Part shown: positions 32,076 to 41,630 of the stretch, one piece after another
How positions within the stretch are numbered: position 1 is the stretch's first letter
Layout of the letters: each line of letters starts with the position of its first letter
From: Suilimivivens aceti
GTDB lineage: Bacteria > Bacillota > Clostridia > Lachnospirales > Lachnospiraceae
Assembly: GCF_025567405.1 (NCBI RefSeq)
Contig: NZ_JAOQKJ010000001.1
Span: forward strand, 186,001-250,000
Reading direction: 5' to 3'
DNA: 64,000 bases
Notes under the pieces: model-generated
Databases searched by the model: none
Seen by the model: the letters and a program-made list of their open reading frames with translations, nothing else
What the model was told of the DNA's origin: nothing
Translations under genes and position numbers: made by a program

Positions 32076-33577
32076 TTTGTCTCCCATGACTCATCCATAA
32101 CCACAGAATCTTTTCCATAGAATTTTGCTACTACACGATTGGTAAATGCCCCTGGGTCACCCGTTACTGGCATATGCATCAGCGGCCCCTGCTGGTCATT
32201 GATCGGACATAAATGAGCTTCCCTGATACTGTCATCTAGCAGTATCTCCATCTGTGAATGTATTTGTCTTTTGAAATCCGCTGCCTGTCCACTTCTGATA
32301 TAATCTGTTGACATCTTAAATACACTGTTTTCCAATAATGTTCCCCGACCTATAAAGACTACCAGACAGCAGACAATCAATGCTGGAATGACTATTCTAC
32401 TATGATAATCGTCCTTCTTCATACCAGCATCTTTCCGTCTTCTGAACTGGATCCATCCTTCCCAGTAAACAATAGTTGCCGTTCCTGTAAGTATGAATGT
32501 CAGATACTGCATGGATGCTGGACCTAACGATACTTCTACTGCCGCGTATATTTCCGGCGCAAACATTGCCGAAAAAAATCCATACATCAATATAGTGAAA
32601 ATGATCGGATGAGGAAATTGAAATTCCATCTGTCTGCCATTCAGACATTCCCATGTCAGGATTGCAATTACAATAAAAGCCAGAAATATAAATGTTTTAT
32701 CTGTAAAATATGTTCCTATAGTTTGAACTGCTTGCACTAAAGATCGTATGATCGTATAAACTATCATACTGCCGCTGAGGGTAAGATGACTCCCCTCTTC
32801 TGCTGCCCTCGCTGCATTTCCAGGCATAATCACCTGTATAACTGTCGCTGCAATTCCTGCTGTCAGTGGCACTCCTGTCCAAAACAGTTTTCTGTTCTTC
32901 CTGCCCCAGCACAACATTGTCAGCACATATATCATTAAAACAAGCAGGACTGAGAAATAACTGCTCCCTCCCATCATGATTGCAGCAGGTACAGATAACC
33001 AGATATATTTTATCCTTCCTGTTCTCTCAAATTTTGACAGAGCTGTAAGCGCAAACATCGCCACAATATGGGGCAAAATATAATGGATCGTCCCTACATA
33101 CCAGTACATTGCTATAGCCGTACTTGGGATAAACTGAAAACTGAGCATCAATACAAGTGCCACAATCATGGCACTCTGATACTTCTCTAATTTTAATCTG
33201 TTCACCAGAACTTCTTTGGCCAGACAATAATATGATATCATCATCAGTAATGACATAGTAACCGGAACTATCCAGAAACTGTATGTAATAAATGCCTCCG
33301 GCATCAGAGTAAAAATAAACACAGTAAACCAGTCCCCATTCCATGTCATGCACATACTCTTTGTTGTTTCCAGACTTGTTTTCAATACCTGCAGCAGAGA
33401 GTGCGTTGCAAGCCATATTCTATGGGTTGCCCCTGAATAGCCATAATCATCTCCTGATGGTCTTGCAAAAAAAGCCAGATACCATAATGGCAGCATGGTA
33501 ATAATATAGATACCTATGGTAATAACAGCAATTTTTTTTAAATCAATCCATCTGGCAAATCTATCCCATTGCTTCAT
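32072..33577 (-). CDS. DUF6056-family membrane protein (GtrC/GT-C-like)
   Basis: 501 aa from the ATG at 33577, placed because GATAAGGG precedes it. There are about 11-12 membrane helices. The first loop has FARPSGDDYGYSGATHRIW, whose GDDYGY acidic motif defines DUF6056 and resembles the catalytic loop of GT-C enzymes. The second loop has MCMTWNGDWFTVF. A short extracytoplasmic C-terminal tail of about 90 residues (from the last helix on) follows. The family is inferred to add sugars on the outside from polyprenyl-phosphate donors. It is coupled to the adjacent GT-C-like gene (33582-35153). Confidence 0.78.
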   Translation of the reverse strand: MKQWDRFARWIDLKKIAVITIGIYIITMLPLWYLAFFARPSGDDYGYSGATHRIWLATHSLLQVLKTSLETTKSMCMTWNGDWFTVFIFTLMPEAFITYSFWIVPVTMSLLMMISYYCLAKEVLVNRLKLEKYQSAMIVALVLMLSFQFIPSTAIAMYWYVGTIHYILPHIVAMFALTALSKFERTGRIKYIWLSVPAAIMMGGSSYFSVLLVLMIYVLTMLCWGRKNRKLFWTGVPLTAGIAATVIQVIMPGNAARAAEEGSHLTLSGSMIVYTIIRSLVQAVQTIGTYFTDKTFIFLAFIVIAILTWECLNGRQMEFQFPHPIIFTILMYGFFSAMFAPEIYAAVEVSLGPASMQYLTFILTGTATIVYWEGWIQFRRRKDAGMKKDDYHSRIVIPALIVCCLVVFIGRGTLLENSVFKMSTDYIRSGQAADFKRQIHSQMEILLDDSIREAHLCPINDQQGPLMHMPVTGDPGAFTNRVVAKFYGKDSVVMDESWETK

Positions 33578-33581
33578 TCCC

Positions 33582-35153
33582 TTATCTCTCCATTGCATAA
33601 AAATAATCCCTGATCTCCTTAACCTGGGGTTTTTCTATTTTTTCTTTTTTTGTCCAGATTGTCATGGAACCACACTTCGTAATATCAAACCCACTCGCAT
33701 CAAGGGATGGATCATAGCACCAGTGTCTATCGTCCTGATTGTACAGAATAACAATATCCATTTTCCCAAAGTCCTGTTGTTCTGATACACTATTGTCTGC
33801 AATCCACATATTGGGATCGAATACCTGATTAATTACACCATCATCTTCATACCAGTAATATACATTATTTTTCCCATGCAGATCATACCAGTAGTGAACT
33901 GTCATATTTCCTTCTATATTAGGGAAAAAACAGGAAAGGATATTTGTTTCTTCGTCAGATATTTCATCTACCGCTTCCAGCATGGCTGTTACACTCTCTC
34001 CCCGATAACGGTAATAATCTGCTTCTATTGCCATTGCCCTGATATTTGCTGCAAGCATAAGAATCAATCCTGCCGTATATACGATTCTTCGCTTTCCTGA
34101 CAACGGTTTCCATTTAGATATCACTATAATGAAAAACCATGCATATCCGATCGTACTTGGAAGCATATACCGTTCTCCAATTCCTGTTCCTGAAAAAACC
34201 AGAAACTGTGGTCCCAGAAATGCCAGCAGTAAAATTATCTCTTTCCATAGCTTCTTGAATTCCTCCCAGTAAGTAAGCATGATCGCAATAAAAAGAGGTG
34301 AAAATCTTGCATACCATTTCAGATCCCCGGAAAATGAATGTATATGATTTTCTATACATCCTGACAAACTGCTTATACCAAAGCCATCATAATTATCACC
34401 GCCTCCTGATATCAGCATAATCACGCTAACCAAAGCTATAAACACCATTGCCAGGACTCCTATAATCCAGTAATCCTGCTTAAGTTCCTTCATGATCACT
34501 TTAATTTCAGGTAATCTGTCAAATACTTTGATCCTGTCATACACAATATATAAAATTATAAAGGGCAGTAATAAAATAAAAGACTCCTTATACTGGCACA
34601 TAACAATAAAGAAAAGAAGGCTTATTACTCCCTGCCATATTTTTTTATTCTTCAGATATCTGAGCAGGAAGAAAAAACCAACAGAGAACAACATTGTACA
34701 TTGGGATTCCTGTGGTCCAAGCTTCCACCATGCTGCTGACTGATATCCCATTAATGCTGTTAAAGAAAACAATACGGAAAAAAACCGGCTTGCTCCCATT
34801 TCTTTTCCGCATGCATACAGAAAAACCATACTGATTACTATCTGTATTGCTTTAATAATACTAAATGCGACTGTATTATATCCAAACAGATAAGTACCAA
34901 TAATCCTCATCATATAATAAAAGGGTTCATAACGTAGTGTAATATCCCTGCTTAGGACAGATCTGATCAGTTCTAACAGAGAATACTGCCCTGTCTGTAA
35001 TCCATAAGTCCACTCCAGGAACTCATGATCATCCACCATATGAAATCCTGCTGTAAGTGTCCCAAGTCCAAGTACCACTGCAAGAACTATTCCTGTGGAA
35101 CCTAATATAACAATAAAAATCTCTAATAATCGTCCTTTTTTTAACTTATCCAT
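33582..35153 (-). CDS. GT-C-like membrane protein
   Basis: 523 aa with about 11 membrane helices and a C-terminal soluble part. After the first helix comes TAGFHMVDDHEFLEW, an acidic DDHEF loop typical of GT-C glycosyltransferases. YEPFYYMMRIIGTYLFGYN is a further family-like motif. The product probably transfers a sugar from a polyprenyl carrier to the exported glycan. Donor and acceptor are unknown. It lies 18 bp from the acyltransferase and just before the DUF6056 gene, which may be a paralogous partner. Confidence 0.7.
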   Translation of the reverse strand: MDKLKKGRLLEIFIVILGSTGIVLAVVLGLGTLTAGFHMVDDHEFLEWTYGLQTGQYSLLELIRSVLSRDITLRYEPFYYMMRIIGTYLFGYNTVAFSIIKAIQIVISMVFLYACGKEMGASRFFSVLFSLTALMGYQSAAWWKLGPQESQCTMLFSVGFFFLLRYLKNKKIWQGVISLLFFIVMCQYKESFILLLPFIILYIVYDRIKVFDRLPEIKVIMKELKQDYWIIGVLAMVFIALVSVIMLISGGGDNYDGFGISSLSGCIENHIHSFSGDLKWYARFSPLFIAIMLTYWEEFKKLWKEIILLLAFLGPQFLVFSGTGIGERYMLPSTIGYAWFFIIVISKWKPLSGKRRIVYTAGLILMLAANIRAMAIEADYYRYRGESVTAMLEAVDEISDEETNILSCFFPNIEGNMTVHYWYDLHGKNNVYYWYEDDGVINQVFDPNMWIADNSVSEQQDFGKMDIVILYNQDDRHWCYDPSLDASGFDITKCGSMTIWTKKEKIEKPQVKEIRDYFYAMER

Positions 35154-35171
35154 GATTCCCTCTTTACAATC

Positions 35172-36185
35172 TTATCTTTTCCATCTGAAATCTGGATATA
35201 GCATCCATCTCAGATATTTACTCTTGCCCAACAGCTTTGCTATCACGCAGGAGCCTGCTATACTGATCACGATCCCCCCTGCAATATGTATTACTGAATT
35301 TCTTATCCCCATCTTCAGCAGAATACTTCTGAAACCCGCTGCACATATTGTATGCATAAGAAATACTGGCATTGTGTATTTTCCGCAAAGAGCAATCAGC
35401 CTGTCTGATATCCTGTCTGTCAGGAAGCACCCTGTCTGAAATACCAGCAGACATCCCAATACTCCCATTACCATACTATACAAAATCCACCTTATCACAC
35501 TTAACTCTCTTCCAAATCCTATAAACGACACTGGAACCAGGCTCAATGACAATAAAAATGTGATCCTACGAAATCTTATTTTTCTTTTACTCCACGCTAT
35601 GACCATCCCTGCATAAAACCAGATGCCCCAACGTAAAATACCCTGTACCGGAAAAATTTGTAAAACATATTCATTTCGCTGAAACATAAACAATATAACT
35701 ACTATAATTCCGGTAATTACCACCTGTCTCTTCTCATTTAACGTAGGATAACATACAAATAAAAAAAAGAGAATATACAAATACCAGTATGGTGAGAGTG
35801 GATCTGTAAATAACACTCTAAAAATTCCACCATCCTGTGTCTCATTAACACTATTATTGAAAAGCAATTTCATCATATAGGTTATCACACTGAACACCAT
35901 ATAGGGAATTCCCAGGTTAACTGCCTTTTCCAATATGTTAATTCCTCTGGCTTTCCATGTTGAAACCCTTCTTTTCTTCTGATATAAATACCCACTGCAG
36001 ATAAAAAAAACCGGTACATGAAAAAAATAAATCGTATACTCAAACCATGAATACATCCCCGCGTCCTGTATGATCTGACTTTTTTCAAGTCCCTGCAGCA
36101 GATGTCCCAACAGCACAAGGATACAGGCTATTCCCCTTGTTGCATCAATCCACGTCTCTCTTGTCGTTCCTTCTTTACTTATCAT
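35172..36185 (-). CDS. Acyltransferase 3 family membrane protein (OafA-like)
   Basis: 337 aa from the ATG at 36185, chosen because GGAG precedes it; it overlaps the end of the GT26-GT4 gene. ETWIDATRGIACILVLLGHLLQG holds the conserved R and the catalytic His of acyltransferase-3 proteins, and FHVPVFFICSGYLYQKK is the next family motif. About 10 membrane helices are visible. Such proteins O-acetylate or acylate glycans with acyl-CoA. The target sugar is unknown. A second member of the family is at 40592-41620. Confidence 0.9.
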   Translation of the reverse strand: MISKEGTTRETWIDATRGIACILVLLGHLLQGLEKSQIIQDAGMYSWFEYTIYFFHVPVFFICSGYLYQKKRRVSTWKARGINILEKAVNLGIPYMVFSVITYMMKLLFNNSVNETQDGGIFRVLFTDPLSPYWYLYILFFLFVCYPTLNEKRQVVITGIIVVILFMFQRNEYVLQIFPVQGILRWGIWFYAGMVIAWSKRKIRFRRITFLLSLSLVPVSFIGFGRELSVIRWILYSMVMGVLGCLLVFQTGCFLTDRISDRLIALCGKYTMPVFLMHTICAAGFRSILLKMGIRNSVIHIAGGIVISIAGSCVIAKLLGKSKYLRWMLYPDFRWKR

Positions 36186-38076
36186 AAACGACATCTCCAT
36201 TATACACTTTAATTGTCTTTTCTACTACAGCATCCCAATTGTATTTATTGCAGATAAAATTACTGCTTTTATTTCTGTAGCCTTCTGCGATATCCGGATT
36301 GTCTACCAGATACTGCAACTTTCTCTTTAAATCTTCCACATCACCTTTCTTAAAGTGTTCTGCATATTCCTCTACAACTTCCATATTTTCAGGTATGTCA
36401 CTTACAAGGCAACAGTTTCCATAGCTCATTGCCTCAAGAAGACTTAATGCCATTCCTTCTATATCACTGGGAAGCACAAAAATACTGGCATTTGAATATA
36501 ACTCTTCCAATATTCTTCCCTGGACAAACCCTGTCATAATAATATTTTTATTTTGTTCGGCATACTGATAAATTTTATGCATGTATTCCGCTGCATGACT
36601 GTTGCCTCCGGCAATAACAAGCTTTTTATCTGTATTTATTTTCTGGTATGCTTCTATCAGATAATGCACTCCTTTTTCCGGTACCAGTCTTGCCAGAAAC
36701 AGAATATAGTCATCCCTTTCCAGTCCATATTTTTCTCTGATATCTCTGCAATCTCTTCTGACTGGTTTCTCTATTCCATTTGGTATAAATACTGTCCTTC
36801 TGTGATAAGTATTCCAAAAATACTCCTGGACATTTCGAGACAGCACTATTACTTCATCAGCTTTTCTTGCTGCCTGCTTTTCCCCATACTTCAGTACATG
36901 TGCTGCCAGATTTCCCCACTTCGCCCTTTGCCAGTCAAGTCCATGGATGGTAGCAATTGTTCTATACCCAAACAATTTAGGCAATCCCAGCATCACGCAG
37001 GGACCTTCAGCATGATAATGAATAATGCCATACCTGCCAAACAGTGCTCTTAATGTTGCTAAAAAGGAATATACAATAGCATTGAGACTGCTGCTCTTAA
37101 AAGTAGGTATTGTGATCAGCCGAATCCCATTATATATTTTTCCTCTTTTTTCATCAAACTCTTTTCCTGATACATGATATCCGGATCTGTTATAAGCATC
37201 TACATGATATCCAAGTTCCGTAAGTCTTGTAGCTATTTCATCTACCACAATTTCAACTCCACCTTCTCTGGACGGAATTCTTTTATGTCCGATCATTGCT
37301 ACTTTTTTCTTCCGGTTCTTCTTACGGTCTTTCCGGTTTTCTCTGACCACGCAAAAAATAAAACTGGCATTTGTTGATAGATATCGTGTAAATAGCCGTT
37401 TGGGATCCTGGGTAAGCCGGTACAACCATTCCATACATAATTCCTGCATCCATCCGGGTGCTCTCTTTACCGTTCCTGCGCAAAAATCAAATGCCGCCCC
37501 AACGCCAATCATTATCCCATTTATTTTATTACGATGCTCATACATCCATATTTCCTGTTTCGGTGCTCCCAGTGCAACCCATACAAAATCAGGCTTTGCC
37601 TCATTGATCCTTGCAATAACCTGCTTATCCTCTTCTTCAGTCAGCTTGCGAAAGGGCGGCGAATACATCCCTGCAATAACCAGCCAGGGATACTGTTTTC
37701 TCAGCTCTGCTTCCAGTTTATGCAGTGTATCCTCAGAAGAACCATAAAAGAAATGGCGATATCCTCTATTTTCTGACAATTGAAAAATTCTGGGCATCAA
37801 ATCAGGTCCAGGTACCCGTTCTGCATCATAAAAGCCTCTGCTTCTGCAGACCATTGACAAAGGTTTACCATCAGGCAGCGCCATCGCACCACTATTCTGG
37901 ACTATATTATAATCTTTATCCCTGTATGACATCATTGTAGTATGAACATTGGAAACACATATATAATTTCCCCGTAATTCATCCAGATTTTCCGTTAAAT
38001 ATTCTATTGTTTCCTGCATATTAGTTACATTGATATTTGTATTTAATATTGGGCAATATCTTAATTTCTTTTTCAT
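36175..38076 (-). CDS. Fusion of a GT26 (WecG/TagA/CpsF) and a GT4 rhamnosyltransferase-like domain
   Basis: 633 aa in one open frame. Residues 1-245 are GT26: PDGKPLSMVCRSRGF, RVPGPDLMPRI, WVALGAPKQEIWMYEH, GVGAAFDFCAGTVKRAPGWMQELCMEWLYRL. Residues about 260-633 are GT4: MIGHKRIPSREGGVEIVVDEIATRL (DUF1972/Cps2T-like start), IHGLDWQRAKWG and LPSDIEGMALSLLEAMSYGNCCLVSD. Each part is complete for its family. GT26 enzymes add ManNAc or a related sugar early on a polyprenyl-PP-GlcNAc; Cps2T-like enzymes add rhamnose next. The fusion suggests two consecutive early steps on the same lipid intermediate. A basic linker (RKDRKKNRKKK) joins them. Confidence 0.92.
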   Translation of the reverse strand: MKKKLRYCPILNTNINVTNMQETIEYLTENLDELRGNYICVSNVHTTMMSYRDKDYNIVQNSGAMALPDGKPLSMVCRSRGFYDAERVPGPDLMPRIFQLSENRGYRHFFYGSSEDTLHKLEAELRKQYPWLVIAGMYSPPFRKLTEEEDKQVIARINEAKPDFVWVALGAPKQEIWMYEHRNKINGIMIGVGAAFDFCAGTVKRAPGWMQELCMEWLYRLTQDPKRLFTRYLSTNASFIFCVVRENRKDRKKNRKKKVAMIGHKRIPSREGGVEIVVDEIATRLTELGYHVDAYNRSGYHVSGKEFDEKRGKIYNGIRLITIPTFKSSSLNAIVYSFLATLRALFGRYGIIHYHAEGPCVMLGLPKLFGYRTIATIHGLDWQRAKWGNLAAHVLKYGEKQAARKADEVIVLSRNVQEYFWNTYHRRTVFIPNGIEKPVRRDCRDIREKYGLERDDYILFLARLVPEKGVHYLIEAYQKINTDKKLVIAGGNSHAAEYMHKIYQYAEQNKNIIMTGFVQGRILEELYSNASIFVLPSDIEGMALSLLEAMSYGNCCLVSDIPENMEVVEEYAEHFKKGDVEDLKRKLQYLVDNPDIAEGYRNKSSNFICNKYNWDAVVEKTIKVYNGDVVYDK

Positions 38077-38093
38077 CTTCTATACCTGTGCCG

Positions 38094-39653
38094 CTACACC
38101 AACTTTTTCTTTTTTTCTTTTATAACCAGATAAATAATTCCTGCCCCATACACTGCAATTGCCGTTGTTACTCCCGCAAATAACATATTTCTTATCTGTT
38201 CCACTCTTGCAATATTCCCGGAAAAAGGAACCATTTCTGTTTTCTGATCAACATAACCAATTACTTTATCCCCGGGCTGCGGAGCATCATTTTCATCTTG
38301 CAGATAATAGCTTTCTTCTATATCATTGGTGTACTCAAAGGCTGTTCTTGGGAAAAGATATCTGTCGGGTGCCTTAAAGATGCCAAACACAATTCCACCT
38401 ACTATTATTCCTGCTATGAATGATATGCCAAGCAGTTTCTGTTTTTTCCCACAAACAGACTGTCTTATTCTTCTGTTTGTCTTTCCCAAGTCTATTTCAG
38501 GAAATTCTATATTTCTATCAAATTTTCCACCACAATATATAATCTTTCCCTTCTGCATTTTTTCATATACTGCCAATCCCAGAAAAACCAATGATATATT
38601 TTTGAAGGATGTATTAAACAGAAATGGCTCTGTAATCCCTGCAGTCAGACATGCAATTGTTACACAAAGAGCCTCTCCTTTCTGTTCCTTTCCTAATTTC
38701 CAGATCAACTGCAGATAACCAAATATAATCAAGATAAAAAAGACAGATCCATACGTAATCAGTGCAAACACATACGAATTATCCATCGTCCTCAAAGAAG
38801 TTACTATATCTGTCATTTTATTTCCAAATAAATGTATAGGTACATTAGTCAAAAACCATTGTGATAAAATCAGCCTGTTATTTACCAGTTTATTTACCAG
38901 TTCAAATGCCCTTCCTTCAAGTATTAAAGGTGCTATCACCGATATAAATACACACCCTGCCGCATATAGCATCAGCAGAATCTTTTCTACCTTCCCAATC
39001 TTCTTTCTATAACTCCAGTATAGTGCTAGTATCAGATACAATGTAGCTACCAGAAAACCTGTTGAACTGAGCGAATATATAAACACAAATCCATTTATCA
39101 CTTCAAGTGCAAAGAACCATCTGACATTATAGCTTTTTCCAAGCAAATACACTATAAAACACAATAATAACAAAAGGGATACATGTAAAACATTGGGATG
39201 TGCATATCCAAGATTCCACCTGATTATTCTTCCAAGTCCAAATTTGTCATGTACTTTCACTGAACTGTTAATTAAATGAGATGCAGTCAAAAAGAACAGG
39301 CTTCCAAAAGATAAGATCCAGGTTATTAAACCTGCTCGAAATATCTGTTGAACGTTCATTCCTTTCACACTGATTAGAAGCATAATGCAAAATAATGCTC
39401 CCTTTTCCCCGCTTATTAAGTAAATAACCATGCCTAAAGCCAACATTGCTATGGTATACATAACTTCTCTGAGTGTAAAGTCCGTTAAAACCAATTTCAC
39501 TGCAAATGCAAAGCAGGCTATTAACAGAAAAACCTTAAAAGCTAACTGCCCATCATAAAGTCCAATCCCCTTTGCAAATAATAATATGCAGAAGAATACA
39601 TAAAAACAGACCTGTGAAATTGTAAGTTCTCCATTGTTTTTTTTATTTGTCAC
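38094..39653 (-). CDS. Wzy-like O-antigen/capsule polymerase with a C-terminal extension
   Basis: 519 aa with about 10 helices in residues 1-365. RWNLGYAHPNVLHVSLLLL is typical of Wzy/O-antigen-ligase-like polymerases. A second part (about 395-519) has two more helices around an extracytoplasmic loop of about 80 residues (KAPDRYLFPRTAFEY...NIARVEQIRNMLF) that is not part of a usual polymerase. Polymerases link repeat units on undecaprenyl-PP outside the cell. Together with the gene at 41631-42800 the locus has two of them. The function of the extension is unknown. Confidence 0.75.
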   Translation of the reverse strand: MTNKKNNGELTISQVCFYVFFCILLFAKGIGLYDGQLAFKVFLLIACFAFAVKLVLTDFTLREVMYTIAMLALGMVIYLISGEKGALFCIMLLISVKGMNVQQIFRAGLITWILSFGSLFFLTASHLINSSVKVHDKFGLGRIIRWNLGYAHPNVLHVSLLLLLCFIVYLLGKSYNVRWFFALEVINGFVFIYSLSSTGFLVATLYLILALYWSYRKKIGKVEKILLMLYAAGCVFISVIAPLILEGRAFELVNKLVNNRLILSQWFLTNVPIHLFGNKMTDIVTSLRTMDNSYVFALITYGSVFFILIIFGYLQLIWKLGKEQKGEALCVTIACLTAGITEPFLFNTSFKNISLVFLGLAVYEKMQKGKIIYCGGKFDRNIEFPEIDLGKTNRRIRQSVCGKKQKLLGISFIAGIIVGGIVFGIFKAPDRYLFPRTAFEYTNDIEESYYLQDENDAPQPGDKVIGYVDQKTEMVPFSGNIARVEQIRNMLFAGVTTAIAVYGAGIIYLVIKEKKKKLV

Positions 39654-39671
39654 TGATCCGAATTCTCCTTT

Positions 39672-40562
39672 TTATAAAACATATCCTTCTGGGCTCACAA
39701 ATGTCCAACCCCGCCATAAATCTTCCATTTCTTCTTTCACAAAACTCTGGCCTTTTTTGTGGATCGATGGACGAATCATAATTTTATCCGAATTTTTGTT
39801 TAACCGGGCGCCCCAGAAGCTAAATGTGGAATTGGCACAGATAATATTTTTACACCTGCTCATTAACCACATATCATAATAACTGTTTTCTCCATGGTTA
39901 ATGTCTACAATCGTACAATTTTCCCCCTGATATTTTTCCTTTATATATTCGCTGTCGTCAGAAAAAACAAAAAAGTGAGCATCCGGATTGTTCTTTTTCA
40001 TATAATCCATAGCCGTCCTATAATATTCTTCCGTACAGATTCCACCAAACATCTCTGCATTATGGGCATTCAGATAATCTCCTCTTCGTATATGCACACA
40101 AACTGATTCTGTCTGCTGTATTTTCTTCTCCATTTCTTCGTTTAATGGATTACTGCTTGGGGGAAACTCTATTTTCGTGCGGAGTCCTGGTAGGATATCT
40201 CTATAATACTTTTCACAGGCAAAATATCCAGATATATACATATTCTCAAATTCAAATATTTCTGGATGATACATTTTGCTTTCATGGAACCAGTGTACAG
40301 ATGCCGGAAAAATCTTTCTTCTTAATTTTCCTTGTATTCCACCGCTTCCAATAAGCATGTTTTTTTCTTTTTCTGTACATTGTACATATTCAATTCCACT
40401 AAGCAAAGCAAGTTCCAGTTTTCTTGGTGTAATATCAGTCTCATTCTTCTGGAACCAGGAAATATCAATTTTCACATCTTTTCCCAATGTTACAAATTTC
40501 TGATACAAAGCATATTGTTGCAATTGATTGCCCAATCCGCCTGCCAGCTCTATAATAAGCAT
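39672..40562 (-). CDS. GT11 alpha-1,2-fucosyltransferase
   Basis: 296 aa, normal length for bacterial GT11. MLIIELAGGLGNQLQQYALYQKF starts it; VCVHIRRGDYL near residue 155 is the GDP-fucose-binding HxRRxD motif; FVFSDDSEYIKE and FSFWGARLNKN complete the family pattern. It would transfer L-fucose from GDP-fucose to a galactose or related residue of the repeat unit. No GDP-fucose synthesis genes are in the window. Confidence 0.94.
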   Translation of the reverse strand: MLIIELAGGLGNQLQQYALYQKFVTLGKDVKIDISWFQKNETDITPRKLELALLSGIEYVQCTEKEKNMLIGSGGIQGKLRRKIFPASVHWFHESKMYHPEIFEFENMYISGYFACEKYYRDILPGLRTKIEFPPSSNPLNEEMEKKIQQTESVCVHIRRGDYLNAHNAEMFGGICTEEYYRTAMDYMKKNNPDAHFFVFSDDSEYIKEKYQGENCTIVDINHGENSYYDMWLMSRCKNIICANSTFSFWGARLNKNSDKIMIRPSIHKKGQSFVKEEMEDLWRGWTFVSPEGYVL

Positions 40563-40591
40563 TTCTTATCCTCTCATCCACTATCAATGTC

Positions 40592-41620
40592 TTATATATA
40601 TTTTTTTACAATCGGGAGCCTTCTCAAAATACAGGAATATAGTAACCCTGTCAAAAAAACCACACCAACATAAGCACTGCAGGCTACTACCCCAACTGTT
40701 TTCTCACATAACTTAAGATAAAGAGATAGCCATTGCCATCTGCAAAAATTATCCAACAGATAAATACCAAATACACAGCTTCCTATGTTCAGGATCGTTC
40801 TTCCCGTCCAGCCATCCTGTGATATATTATCAGTTACCTTTTTTACCAATAGCCAAGAACAGGGAACCATAATAACTGTCAAAAGATCAAATCCCAAAAC
40901 ATCATACTGTCCCTTTAATTTGAAAATTACATACATGATAACGATATTTATCACAATTGATGCAACTAAAAATAATGAGGTTTTCCAGGTTTTAAGTTTT
41001 TCAAATATATGATCCGGATCTTTGTCTAAATACCACCCCAGTATCATATAACAAATATAATCCCCAACAAATCCAAGATCTAAATAAATATGCACCCGAA
41101 AAAGGATCTGGATCAAGGGCATTCCAATGTCATAAACCACCTTGAGAAGCAACAAATATTTTATCAGAGCCCCATCTATATTTAATATCATTTTTTGAAA
41201 AAAAGGCAATATCATCAGCATTCCCAGATATGCATATAAAAACCATAATGACTCTCTGATTCCATTTGTCAGGAACTTTTCTACAAAGTCCGCAATTGAA
41301 GCCTTTTCCATACCATATCGAACGATATCCATGCTATAATAAAATAACGATACCCCCAAAAGAACAACTACAATTCTACCGATTCTTTTGCGAAATAACT
41401 GCTTCACACTTTCTTTTTTCTCCAGCAACAATGCTCCTGATATCATAAAGAAAAGAGGTACTCCCATTCTGCAAAGGATCGTTCCTGTCATAGAATATAA
41501 CCAGGTTACCGTATTGGATGTTGCGTGATAATACTGCGTACCATCTGTATGATTAAAGATAATACATACCACCGCAATAATTCTGATCATCTCTATATAC
41601 ACTTTTTTCCTCTGATTCAT
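40592..41620 (-). CDS. Acyltransferase 3 family membrane protein
   Basis: 342 aa with about 10 helices. IEMIRIIAVVCIIFNHTDG gives the conserved R...H pair, and RMGVPLFFMISGALLLEKKE is the second motif of the family. It probably acetylates or succinylates the glycan. It is distinct from the enzyme at 35172-36185 in loops and length, so a different target is likely. It sits between a Wzy-like polymerase gene and a fucosyltransferase gene. Confidence 0.9.
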   Translation of the reverse strand: MNQRKKVYIEMIRIIAVVCIIFNHTDGTQYYHATSNTVTWLYSMTGTILCRMGVPLFFMISGALLLEKKESVKQLFRKRIGRIVVVLLGVSLFYYSMDIVRYGMEKASIADFVEKFLTNGIRESLWFLYAYLGMLMILPFFQKMILNIDGALIKYLLLLKVVYDIGMPLIQILFRVHIYLDLGFVGDYICYMILGWYLDKDPDHIFEKLKTWKTSLFLVASIVINIVIMYVIFKLKGQYDVLGFDLLTVIMVPCSWLLVKKVTDNISQDGWTGRTILNIGSCVFGIYLLDNFCRWQWLSLYLKLCEKTVGVVACSAYVGVVFLTGLLYSCILRRLPIVKKYI

Positions 41621-41630
41621 ATACTCCCCT

